Origin: Chthoniobacterales bacterium
Lineage (GTDB): Bacteria; Verrucomicrobiota; Verrucomicrobiia; Chthoniobacterales; UBA10450
Reading direction: 5' to 3'
Length of the DNA: 7,102 nucleotides
Assembly (NCBI GenBank): GCA_025980625.1
Contig: JAICXG010000150.1
Span: forward strand, 1 to 7,102
Shown here: positions 1 through 7,102 of the stretch, in pieces
Numbering within the stretch: the first letter of the stretch is position 1
How the letters are laid out: every line of letters begins with the position of its first letter
Notes under the pieces: generated by a model
What the model saw: only the letters and a program-made list of their open reading frames with translations
Database searches by the model: none
What the model was told of the DNA's origin: nothing
Program-made: the position numbers and the translations under genes

Positions 1-75
1 CTGCAATTCCTCGCGATGAAGGTTGAGCTGGAAGGCGAGCACCCGGTTAGAAACGAAGCGCGATTGCCGCGCTAA
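1..75 (+). CDS. Possible C-terminal end of a convergent gene (partial)
   Basis: The plus-strand frame beginning at base 1 is open and ends at a TAA at 73-75. It reads LQFLAMKVELEGEHPVRNEARLPR with ordinary codon choice for this GC-rich genome. If real, it is the tail of a gene that starts left of the window, and it overlaps the 3' end of the minus-strand beta-barrel gene by about 29 nt in convergent orientation. Twenty-four codons are too few to recognise a family, and an open frame this short can arise by chance, so this is only a candidate. Confidence 0.2.
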   Translation: MQFLAMKVELEGEHPVRNEARLPR

Positions 76-1117
76 TCCGGTAATCAGGCACAGCCTGGAG
101 GGAGGTGTTATCGATCAGGAGCGGAAGTTCCGCTCCGATCTCAACGCTTACTTTCCCTAACGAGCATAGGATCTTCGGCCCAGCAAAAACGGAAGTGATC
201 CCAGTGTCCTCGGCCGGTTTGCCGCGAAACCGATCCACATCTTTGTGCTCGCCCGAAATAATAGCCTGCAATCCAACCACCGCGCGCGGATTGCGGACAA
301 AGTAATAGCCCGGTCCGCCGCTCCAGGAGAGGTCGTTCGCGAAATGATATTGATGCAAGCCGTCGCCGCGGAGTGTGAATTGCAGGTCCTCCTGCCAAAA
401 CAAGCTCTTATAACGGAGCGAGACCTGACCGCCAAGTATCCCATCATAGGAACCGGTGCCAAGAGTCAGGTCGTGACCATGAATCCCGCTGGCCGGTGCG
501 CCTTCCACTTTCATTTCATTGAACTCCTCCTTGATCCGGCTGGTATCGCCGGTGGGAAACTTTACCCCGCCGATGAAGACCCCGGAGAAGGTGAAATCCG
601 GCTCGTGCACCTCGATGCCGGGCTGTTTCGGATCCGCGAAGTTCACTTCGCGACGTCCTCCGGTTTGGAGATGGAAAAGCACCACATTCCCGAGAAGCGA
701 GACATCGCCCAGGCCTGACTCGGTGCCGCGATCGATGGCAAAGCCTTCCGGGCGTTTAAAGGAGCGATAGATCAGAGGAAGATTAAGCTGCAGCGCAAAA
801 CGATCGTTGAAGGTGTAACCGCCGATGAGTTGAGTGACCGAGCTGGCGAGATACTGACCGGTTGGGTTCGGGACCTCGTTGCCATCCATTTGGATGGTAC
901 CGAAATAGGTGAATTGCTCAGCCACGGCTCCGTAGAACCTGCTTGTCCATGAAGCTTCAGCCATCGGCGGCTGAGTCGCGAGACTGGACGGGCCAACGGA
1001 GGAGGGTTGCGGCAAGGTTTCCAGTTGCGGTGTATAACAGCCGCATAAGTCGCAGGCGCGCCCGGTGGTGGCGGCGGCGAAGACAAATATGCCTAACAAA
1101 TAAAGGAGTGTTTTCAA
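47..1117 (-). CDS. Outer-membrane beta-barrel protein with N-terminal CxxCxC motif
   Basis: A 356-residue exported protein, probably an outer-membrane beta-barrel. Residues 1-21 form a signal peptide (MKTLLYLLGIFVFAAATTGRA). The mature protein would then start at or near Cys22 with CDLCGC (Cys22, 25, 27), which could bind a thiophilic metal or form a disulfide. The body has alternating amphipathic strands, a GLGDVSLLGN turn at 135-144 like those in proteins of the phenol-degradation MetA/transporter-type barrel family, many aromatic residues at strand ends, and a terminal strand ending in Phe (RISAAIALRF), as expected of a BAM targeting signal. The residues before Cys22 (G-R-A) do not make a good lipobox. 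The start codon is TTG at 1115-1117: an in-frame TAA lies four codons upstream and no ATG or GTG is available, so initiation is probably weak. It is the last gene of the minus-strand series, 113 nt after the HPCxLC gene. Substrate is unknown; context suggests metal export or sensing at the envelope. Confidence 0.8.
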   Translation of the reverse strand: MKTLLYLLGIFVFAAATTGRACDLCGCYTPQLETLPQPSSVGPSSLATQPPMAEASWTSRFYGAVAEQFTYFGTIQMDGNEVPNPTGQYLASSVTQLIGGYTFNDRFALQLNLPLIYRSFKRPEGFAIDRGTESGLGDVSLLGNVVLFHLQTGGRREVNFADPKQPGIEVHEPDFTFSGVFIGGVKFPTGDTSRIKEEFNEMKVEGAPASGIHGHDLTLGTGSYDGILGGQVSLRYKSLFWQEDLQFTLRGDGLHQYHFANDLSWSGGPGYYFVRNPRAVVGLQAIISGEHKDVDRFRGKPAEDTGITSVFAGPKILCSLGKVSVEIGAELPLLIDNTSLQAVPDYRISAAIALRF

Positions 1118-1230
1118 AACTGAATGTTATATGGTTGTTGGGACGGCAGACTGTCGCCCAGAGTTTGGTTTGGGTAGCGCGACCATCCGGCTCTCTGAGC
1201 CGGAACGCATTTCAAGCTTACCGAATGCTG

Positions 1231-1611
1231 CTAACCCAACAGACTGCGCGGCGGCGGCGCCGGGGGAGCATGCGAAAGCTCCGGAAGAAAATAGAAAACC
1301 GCCGGGAATTGATATCGCACGGAACGCGGGAGGCAGCTCCACGTCCGCGTCGTACAAATCAAATCCAGCTTGGCGATTGTCGGCAAGACTTCAGATTTCT
1401 TTTCCGATTTTTTTCCGGCAGAGACGGCGCGGCAGAGATTGCAGGGATGTCTGCCGTCGAAGGTTTGCGCCACTGCTTCAGTAAGGGAAGTGTGCCTGAC
1501 ATTCTCAAAGAGCATCGTGGTCCATGCGACCGATTGCAGCGCCAGCCAATGGAAGCCGAGAGAAAGGCAGAGCGCGACGATCGTCGAAAGCCGTCCGATC
1601 GCCTTTGGCAT
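1231..1611 (-). CDS. Small membrane-anchored HPCxLC protein, function unknown
   Basis: A 126-residue protein I can assign to no named function. It has a basic N-terminus, one hydrophobic segment at about residues 9-35 (signal anchor or uncleaved signal), the motif HPCNLC at 55-60, a Lys/Ser-rich stretch at 66-73, two more cysteines (86, 93), and a proline-rich tail (APPAPPPRS). This layout resembles small hypothetical proteins I associate with Verrucomicrobiota, which carry a TFDGxHPCxLC segment near metal-resistance genes; that recollection has not been checked by search. The HPCxLC pair, probably on the periplasmic side, could bind copper or zinc or act as a thiol site. The start is the ATG at 1609-1611, 44 nt after the multicopper oxidase stop, consistent with the same transcript. 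A long plus-strand frame covers the same bases, but the signal-anchor and Cys motif favour this strand. Confidence 0.7.
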   Translation of the reverse strand: MPKAIGRLSTIVALCLSLGFHWLALQSVAWTTMLFENVRHTSLTEAVAQTFDGRHPCNLCRAVSAGKKSEKKSEVLPTIAKLDLICTTRTWSCLPRSVRYQFPAVFYFLPELSHAPPAPPPRSLLG

Positions 1612-1655
1612 AGGAACAGACTACTCGGTCCGGTCCTTTGGTCAAAAGCTCTCGT

Positions 1656-2912
<1,257 letters not shown>

Positions 2913-2922
2913 AACTGTGTCT

Positions 2923-4314
2923 CTAAGGTTTACTGCGATTGAGCTGAGATTTGCCGCTGATCTCGCCGCCGACGGCGCGCTCCAGCTCAGCACGCGCGAT
3001 CCAGTAATCGCGCCAGGCCTCGATGTAAGCGCGTTCGGCAGCGAGTTCATTCTGTTTCGCCAGTAGCAGGTCGGGGACTCCTTTCAGCATGTAGTTATAT
3101 TGTTCGAGAGTGAGGTTGAGAGTTTTTTGTTGCGTCGGTAAGAATCGTTTTCCGATATCAGAGGTCAGGTTGCGAGCGACGATCATTTGATCGCGCCCTT
3201 CGCGCACTTCGGAGCGAGTGTTGATTTCTCCTGCCTCCAACTCGCGTTCGGCCTGGCGATATTGTGCGCTAAGCTTCGCGATCTCCCCCTGACCCTGGTT
3301 AAATATTGGCAAGGTAAGGTCAAGCGTGGGCCCGGTTACTCTTTGACCGTCTGTCTCCCGCTCGGTATCAATGCCAACGTTGATCCCAGCTGGGGCATAG
3401 CGGGTCTTTGTCCGCAAGGCCAGCGCTTGACCGATAACATCCAGGCGCATCCGAAGTGTCATTAAGTCGAGCCGTTGCGTGAGTGCGCGCGCCTCCAGAT
3501 TGGCGAGCGAGATTTCGTGCGCCGGCAGTTCGGGTAAGTGGTTGGCCATTGTCCAGCCGATATCTGCGCCCCAGAGACCAAGCAGTCGATTGAGGCGTTC
3601 ACGATCCCGCCGGAGCTGGAGCTCGGTTTGCGCTACTTCGAGGCGCGATTGTTCATAACTACCTTGCTGGGTCGCCAGCTCAAGGTCACTCACGTTACCT
3701 GCCTCGTGCAGCCGCCGCGCGAATTCAACCGCGGTCTCGTTAGTCTCGGACACCACTCGAAGCCGATCGAGGATTTGCCGGCGCGCCTGAGCGGTATAAA
3801 AGGCGGTCTTCACTTCGGCGACGAATTGCAAAACCTCGTCGCCAACCCGCAGCTCGGTTTCGGTGAGTTGCGCGGCGGCGATTCGTTTGCGCAACGGAAG
3901 GAGGATCAGGTCGAGCAGATTTTGCGCGATCGCATACTCGATGTTCGTGCCGGAAGGCGGCCGGCTTGGAAATCGAACGCTGGCGGCGAAACTCGGATTG
4001 CTGAGCAGACCCGCTTCAATCACCTGCGCCTGAGCGATTCCGATTTCCTCAAAGTGCGCCTGCAACTCTCGGTTATTCAGGAGCGCCAGCTGCACCGCCC
4101 GATCGGCAGTGAGCTCGCGCTGCAAAAGCGCGCGCACCGCCTGGTGGACCTCTGCGTCTTCCGCGCCGCCCCGATTCCATTGCAACCGTTTGCCGGTGCG
4201 CTCCGCGACGATGGACGCGACACGATCAAGCGACGGGCGCGGGATTGTGCAGCCGCTGACAAAGAAAACCACAGCCAGGACACCGGCAGTGCTACATCTG
4301 AAAAGTAAAACCAT
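2923..4314 (-). CDS. TolC/CusC-family outer-membrane efflux lipoprotein
   Basis: A 463-residue outer-membrane factor of the TolC/OEP family, which forms the trimeric outer-membrane channel of tripartite efflux systems. The N-terminus is a lipoprotein signal (MVLLFRCSTAGVLAVVFFVSGC) with lipobox VSGC and lipidation at Cys22, as in CusC-type proteins. Two long helical repeats follow: about 67-250 (with the typical ALLNNRELQAHFEEIGIAQAQVIEAGLLSNPSF) and about 268-450 (TLDLTLPIFNQGQGEIAKLSAQYRQAERELEAGE, ending in the ERAYIEAWRDYWIARAELERAVGG helix). Length is normal for the family. The frame extends upstream to a GTG at 4390-4392, 7 nt after the universal stress gene stop, with purine-rich sequence just inside it. 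That would put 26 residues ahead of the lipoprotein signal, so the ATG at 4312-4314 is preferred. No RND pump or membrane-fusion protein lies in the window; the channel may use partners elsewhere or work with the adjacent oxidase in copper tolerance. Confidence 0.92.
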   Translation of the reverse strand: MVLLFRCSTAGVLAVVFFVSGCTIPRPSLDRVASIVAERTGKRLQWNRGGAEDAEVHQAVRALLQRELTADRAVQLALLNNRELQAHFEEIGIAQAQVIEAGLLSNPSFAASVRFPSRPPSGTNIEYAIAQNLLDLILLPLRKRIAAAQLTETELRVGDEVLQFVAEVKTAFYTAQARRQILDRLRVVSETNETAVEFARRLHEAGNVSDLELATQQGSYEQSRLEVAQTELQLRRDRERLNRLLGLWGADIGWTMANHLPELPAHEISLANLEARALTQRLDLMTLRMRLDVIGQALALRTKTRYAPAGINVGIDTERETDGQRVTGPTLDLTLPIFNQGQGEIAKLSAQYRQAERELEAGEINTRSEVREGRDQMIVARNLTSDIGKRFLPTQQKTLNLTLEQYNYMLKGVPDLLLAKQNELAAERAYIEAWRDYWIARAELERAVGGEISGKSQLNRSKP

Positions 4315-4399
4315 GGAAAAACCGAGAGTTGATTGCGAAGCGGGTTTCGTGCAGAGCGGCGAATACTCGCCCAATCCTTCTCTCCTCGACACCTTAAGT

Positions 4400-4825
4400 C
4401 TAACTCTGCACTTTCAGCAGTAACACTGGCACTTCGACGGCATGTCGCACCTTATCCGCCGTCGCACCGTAGAGGAGGTCGCTGACAAAGCGGTGGCCAT
4501 GAGTGGTCATCGCGATCAGGTCGACCTGCCTTTGGGCTGCGAGCTTAATGATTTCGTCAGAAGGCTCACCGAGGGCGAGCACCGCGTCGCAATCGAACCC
4601 TTCCGTGCGCAGCTCGCGCAGGCGTTCGTCCAGATATGCCCGGTCCTCTTTCATCTCTTCGCTTTCGGCCAGCGCGAGCTTTTCGAAGTTGCGCGCCACC
4701 CACCCATCGGAGACGTGGAGGAGAAGGAGAGACGCTTTCGTTAGGCGAGCGAGCGGCCGGATATGGGCGAGAATGGTTTTATCTGCCGGGCTGTTTTCCA
4801 ACGGGACAAGGATGCGGTGATACAT
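4400..4825 (-). CDS. Universal stress protein (UspA family), linked to mntH
   Basis: A 141-residue single-domain universal stress protein, cytoplasmic, with the alpha/beta Usp fold. The first strand is YHRILVPLENS, the second LLLLHVSDGW, and the nucleotide-loop region is IAMTTHGHRFVSDLLYGATADKV (104-126), ending in VPVLLLKV. In ATP-binding Usp proteins this loop is G-x2-G-x9-G-(S/T). Here the first Gly (110) is present, the second position is Phe113 (HGHRF), and the last pair is Gly120-Ala121, so nucleotide binding may be altered or lost. The gene begins 6 nt after the mntH stop, a very tight coupling. Usp proteins with a THGHRF loop seem familiar to me next to Nramp transporters, which suggests a regulatory or protective role tied to metal import; this link is recollection plus inference. 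The start is the ATG at 4823-4825, giving the canonical MYxRILVPL opening. Confidence 0.93.
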   Translation of the reverse strand: MYHRILVPLENSPADKTILAHIRPLARLTKASLLLLHVSDGWVARNFEKLALAESEEMKEDRAYLDERLRELRTEGFDCDAVLALGEPSDEIIKLAAQRQVDLIAMTTHGHRFVSDLLYGATADKVRHAVEVPVLLLKVQS

Positions 4826-4831
4826 CGTGGT

Positions 4832-6259
4832 CTATGGTGCCGCGACCGGAAGGCGAAGGAAACTATAACACGCCTGCAAAAGCGAGTCTGGCATGAAGAT
4901 ATCGAAGAGTAACTTCAGGTTCAGGAGAATGATAATGCCGGTCGTAATCCAGCCAAGGATTTTGACCCAAACCGGATTCACAAACTCACCCATCTTCGCC
5001 TTCTCGTCCGTGAAACGCATGAGCGGCCAGACGGCAAAACCTAGTTGCATGCTGAGCACGACCTGGCTGGCGATTAGTAACTCGGTCGTTTTGCCCTCAC
5101 CAAAGATGCCGATGACCAAGACCGCGGGAACGATCGCGATCCCGCGCGTGATCAAGCGCCGCAGCCAGGGAGTAATGCGAAAGTTGAGAAACCCTTCCAT
5201 GACTATCTGGCCGGCCAGCGTCCCGGTGAGGGTCGAGTTTTGCCCGGACGCGAGGAGCGCGATGGCAAAGAGCGCGCTCGCCCCGCCGACCCCGAGGAGT
5301 GGGCTGAGGAGGCGATAGGCGTCCTGGATCTGCGCCACGTCCTGGTGCCCCGACCAATGAAACGCAGCCGCGGCCAGAACAAGGATCGCGCCATTGATAA
5401 AGAGGGCAAACATGAGCGCACCGCTCGAATCAATCGTGGCGAACTTGATTGCTTCGCGCTTTCCCGCGGGCGTCTGCTCAAACCTGCGCGTCTGCACGAT
5501 CGAGGAATGGAGATAGAGGTTATGCGGCATAACGGTCGCCCCCAGAATGCCGATGCTGACATAGAGCATCTCTTGATTGACCAGGATGCGAGGCCCGGGG
5601 ACAAACCCGAGCAGGACGCCAACCAGGCTGGGCTTGGAAAAGATCAGCTCCAGGCCGAAGCAGGTGCCGATGATCATGATAAAAGTAATGACCAGCGCCT
5701 CGACATAGCGAAAGCCTTTGTTTTGCAGATAGAGCACGGCGAGCACGTCGGACGCGGTGATACAGCAGCCCCAGACCAGAGGTATGCCAAAGAGAAGTTG
5801 CAGGCCGATCGCCGAGCCGACCACTTCAGCCAAATCGCAGGCCGCGATCGCGACTTCGCAGAGAATCCAGAGGAACCAGACGGTCGGTCGCGAGTAATGA
5901 TCGCGGCAGGCTTGGGCCAAATCGCGTCCAGTCGCGATCCCGAGCTTGATGCAGAGGTGCTGGAGCAGGATCGCCATCAGATTCGAGATCATGATGACGG
6001 TGAGCAGTGAGTAACCGAATTGCGCACCGCCGGCGAGGTCGGTCGCCCAGTTCCCGGGATCCATGTAGCCGACCGCGACGAGGAATCCCGGTCCGGAAAA
6101 AGCGAGCAACTTGCGCCAGAAGGAAGCGCCCTGCGGCACCGCGATTGTGCGATGGACTTCCGGGAGCGACACGTCCGAAGAGACTCGGCGCCAAGCCCGG
6201 TCGTCCGGTCCTGCCAGAGCAGAGTCGGAGCGAGCGCCGGGCTGCGAGGCGTCCTTCAT
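4832..6259 (-). CDS. mntH: Nramp-family Mn(II)/divalent metal importer
   Basis: A 475-residue inner-membrane proton-coupled importer of Mn(II), and possibly Fe(II) or Cd(II). About 50 cytosolic residues precede TM1, with the SLPEVHRTIAVP segment (31-42) seen in many bacterial Nramp proteins. TM1 carries the signature DPGN (Asp67, Asn70) and TM6 carries GATVMPHNLYLHSS (Ala241, Met244, His246). Asp, Asn, Ala and Met at these positions form the metal site in characterised Nramps, so the protein should be competent for Mn. The consensus transport loop ASGQNSTLTGTLAGQIVMEGF is at 337-357. About 11 hydrophobic segments can be counted, a normal Nramp layout, with nothing truncated. The start is the ATG at 6257-6259. 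It is divergent from mntR across a short region holding a DtxR/MntR-like palindrome 32 nt upstream of this start, so Mn-dependent repression is likely. The downstream genes follow closely and may share its promoter. Confidence 0.96.
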   Translation of the reverse strand: MKDASQPGARSDSALAGPDDRAWRRVSSDVSLPEVHRTIAVPQGASFWRKLLAFSGPGFLVAVGYMDPGNWATDLAGGAQFGYSLLTVIMISNLMAILLQHLCIKLGIATGRDLAQACRDHYSRPTVWFLWILCEVAIAACDLAEVVGSAIGLQLLFGIPLVWGCCITASDVLAVLYLQNKGFRYVEALVITFIMIIGTCFGLELIFSKPSLVGVLLGFVPGPRILVNQEMLYVSIGILGATVMPHNLYLHSSIVQTRRFEQTPAGKREAIKFATIDSSGALMFALFINGAILVLAAAAFHWSGHQDVAQIQDAYRLLSPLLGVGGASALFAIALLASGQNSTLTGTLAGQIVMEGFLNFRITPWLRRLITRGIAIVPAVLVIGIFGEGKTTELLIASQVVLSMQLGFAVWPLMRFTDEKAKMGEFVNPVWVKILGWITTGIIILLNLKLLFDIFMPDSLLQACYSFLRLPVAAP

Positions 6260-6291
6260 CGGGAGCGGATTGTGTTTAGAGCGAAAAATAA

Positions 6292-6311
6292 AAGTTAGCT
6301 GAGCCTAACTT
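6292..6311. promoter_or_regulatory. Putative MntR operator (inverted repeat)
   Basis: A perfect inverted repeat: AAGTTAG at 6292-6298 and its exact reverse complement CTAACTT at 6305-6311, with 6 nt between. It sits in the mntH-mntR divergent region, 32 nt from the mntH start and 66 nt from the preferred mntR start. Its GTTAG/CTAAC halves resemble the cores of DtxR/IdeR-type operators, whose half sites lie closer together. Dimeric MntR-family proteins bind such palindromes when Mn-loaded, so this is the obvious candidate for control of both genes. Binding itself is inferred. Confidence 0.55.
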
Positions 6312-6319
6312 GATTAATC

Positions 6320-6325
6320 TGTCAA
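6320..6325 (-). promoter_or_regulatory. mntH: Candidate -35 element for mntH
   Basis: On the minus strand these bases read TTGACA, a perfect sigma-70 -35 hexamer pointing at mntH. At the usual 17-nt spacing there is no good -10. The nearest fit, TAACTT (6297-6292), is 22 nt away, which is too far for a standard promoter. The palindrome at 6292-6311 lies directly downstream, where a bound repressor would block polymerase. Treat as tentative. Confidence 0.22.
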
Positions 6326-6377
6326 ATAATGTTCTGGATTGCCGAATTCTCGAGGCCGACTATCTTCCGCCGGAGAA

Positions 6378-6809
6378 ATGAAGTGCAGCGCCAATTCCCG
6401 TTCCGCTCCGGCGAGCTCAGTCGCGGTTGAAGACTATCTCGAGCGCATCCTGGAGTTGATTGATTCGAAGGGCTATGCCCGAGTCGTCGATATCGCCGCC
6501 GGGCTCAAAATCTCCCAGGCCAGTGTCACCAACATGGTGCAGCGGCTCGATACCGATGGGTTGCTCAAATACGAAAAGTATCGCGGCCTTGTCCTCACCC
6601 CCGCAGGCGAAACCGTCGCCCGCAGCATTACCCGGCGTCATCAGCTCCTGACCGACTTTCTCTCTCTTCTCGGGCTCGATGCGCGGGTCGTCGAGCATGA
6701 TGTCGAAGGGATGGAACATCATATCAGCCCACCGACGGTCCGGGCGATCGAAAGCCTGACCCGGCTCTTGCGTCGCCGGCCGGCCTTGCGCGCGCAGCTC
6801 ACTAAGTAA
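6378..6809 (+). CDS. mntR: Manganese-responsive regulator, DtxR/MntR family
   Basis: A 143-residue cytoplasmic repressor that senses Mn(II) and is expected to repress mntH. The N-terminal winged helix-turn-helix reads VEDYLERILELIDSKGYARVVDIAAGLKISQASVTNMVQRLDTDGLLKYEKYRGLVLT, closely resembling Bacillus subtilis MntR as I recall it. A helical dimerisation and metal domain follows. All six equivalents of the B. subtilis MntR ligands (D8, E11, H77, E99, E102, H103) are seen: Asp19 and Glu22 in EDYLE, His88 in RRHQLL, and Glu110, Glu113, His114 in DVEGMEHH (numbered from this start). There is no C-terminal SH3-like domain, as in MntR and unlike DtxR. The frame also allows a TTG start at 6339, adding 13 residues of no recognisable character. 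The ATG at 6378 gives a length matching B. subtilis MntR (142 as I recall), and GGAG lies just upstream at 6372-6375, though only 2 nt from the ATG, closer than usual. Confidence 0.93.
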   Translation: MKCSANSRSAPASSVAVEDYLERILELIDSKGYARVVDIAAGLKISQASVTNMVQRLDTDGLLKYEKYRGLVLTPAGETVARSITRRHQLLTDFLSLLGLDARVVEHDVEGMEHHISPPTVRAIESLTRLLRRRPALRAQLTK

Positions 6810-6958
6810 GCGCGGGCCCGCAATGGCGCTCCTCGCTTCGACTTGAAGCTGGCGAACACCTCAGCCGAGAGATGGCCGCAGGATGAGCTTGCCTGCCGCA
6901 CTCCCTTTTCGTATTCGCAGGTGGCAAATGCGAGAGCCTCGCCGCGACGCCGGAATTT

Positions 6959-6987
6959 TTGCCCGCCGCATCACTCTCTCATACAAT
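6959..6987 (+). promoter_or_regulatory. Candidate sigma-70 promoter for the right-edge gene
   Basis: TTGCCC (6959-6964, four of six bases matching TTGACA) and TACAAT (6982-6987, five of six matching TATAAT) are separated by exactly 17 nt. A second TACAAT overlaps at 6987-6992. Transcription would start about 14 nt before the ATG at 7008, giving a very short leader without a visible Shine-Dalgarno. This AT-rich patch is the only one in the roughly 200-nt gene-free stretch after mntR (6810-7007), which otherwise shows nothing recognisable. Confidence 0.4.
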
Positions 6988-7007
6988 ACAATTCCAGCTT
7001 CAATTTC

Positions 7008-7102
7008 ATGAGCACGATTAACGCAGAGACTGCCGTCCGGGAACGTTATGCGACCGGAGCGAAACAGACCGAGGCGAAGCTTTGTTGCCCGGTCCAGTAC
7101 GA
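7008..7102 (+). CDS. 5' end of a probable SAM-dependent methyltransferase (partial)
   Basis: An ATG at 7008-7010 opens a frame that continues off the right edge: 31 codons, beginning MSTINAETAVRERYATGAKQ and continuing through a Cys-Cys pair (LCCPVQY). An AVRERY-type helix followed by a CCPV segment resembles the N-termini of class I methyltransferases related to ArsM-like arsenite methyltransferases, whose N-terminal Cys residues bind arsenic. No SAM-binding motif falls inside the window, so the assignment rests on recollected similarity of a short stretch. A promoter candidate lies just upstream, so the gene seems to be its own unit and not a continuation of mntR. Confidence 0.5.
   Translation, partial: MSTINAETAVRERYATGAKQTEAKLCCPVQY

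Noticed and set aside
2913..3050. N-terminal extension of the multicopper oxidase
   Set aside because: The open frame extends upstream, but this part overlaps the end of the TolC-family gene and would place 46 residues ahead of a clear Tat signal.
3538..4308. Plus-strand open frame of 256 codons
   Set aside because: Fully antisense to the TolC-family gene, no recognisable domain, explained by high GC in the opposite frame.
4315..4392. Longer TolC-family start at a GTG
   Set aside because: It would sit 7 nt after the usp stop, which is attractive, but it puts 26 residues before a complete lipoprotein signal peptide. Kept as an alternative only.
5240..6010. Plus-strand open frame of 256 codons
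   Set aside because: Antisense to mntH. The highly charged translation is the usual mirror of membrane-segment codons.
6310..6325. TTGA...TCAA imperfect inverted repeat next to the MntR palindrome
   Set aside because: Arms are only 4 nt with an 8-nt spacer, too weak to call a second operator; part of it is the TTGACA element.
6812..6821. GCGGGCCCGC palindrome just after the mntR stop
   Set aside because: It has no loop and no following T-run, so it does not look like an intrinsic terminator; short GC palindromes are expected by chance here.
6719..6901. Minus-strand 60-codon frame after mntR
   Set aside because: It overlaps the mntR end antisense, is Arg/Ser-rich, and shows no signal or motif.

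Overview
The window looks like a chromosomal metal-homeostasis locus from a GC-rich Gram-negative bacterium. A TolC-type outer-membrane lipoprotein, an outer-membrane beta-barrel protein and a Tat-exported oxidase all imply an outer membrane. Weak or absent Shine-Dalgarno sequences, a TTG start, and a small HPCxLC protein of a kind I associate with Verrucomicrobiota suggest a soil Verrucomicrobiota or relative. This placement is inference from protein style, not from a marker gene.

Layout. Six genes lie head to tail on the minus strand, transcribed from about 6259 down to 47: an Nramp Mn(II)/divalent-metal importer (mntH), a single-domain universal stress protein 6 nt after it, a TolC/CusC-like outer-membrane factor, a Tat-exported two-domain multicopper oxidase 10 nt after that, a small membrane-anchored HPCxLC protein, and an outer-membrane beta-barrel protein with a CxxCxC motif at its mature N-terminus. 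Divergent from mntH, on the plus strand, is mntR, a DtxR/MntR-family regulator that keeps every residue equivalent to the Mn ligands of Bacillus subtilis MntR. The mntH-mntR intergenic region holds a perfect 7-bp inverted repeat with a 6-bp spacer (6292-6311), the best candidate MntR operator. After mntR there is about 200 nt without a gene. A plausible promoter and the first 31 codons of a probable methyltransferase-type protein with a Cys-Cys motif then run off the right edge. The left edge may hold the last codons of a convergent plus-strand gene.

How the genes may work together. MntR with MntH is a classical manganese-sensing and uptake pair. What follows is less usual: the tight spacing suggests that the importer is co-transcribed with a stress protein and with an envelope module (TolC-like factor, Met-rich copper oxidase, two Cys-motif proteins) of the type found in copper-handling loci. 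Either manganese supply and copper/oxidative stress defence are co-expressed here, or the oxidase acts on Mn(II) or Cu(I) in the periplasm. The sequence supports the gene order and motifs. Shared regulation and substrate are inference. No tRNA, rRNA, CRISPR array, insertion sequence or convincing terminator was seen.
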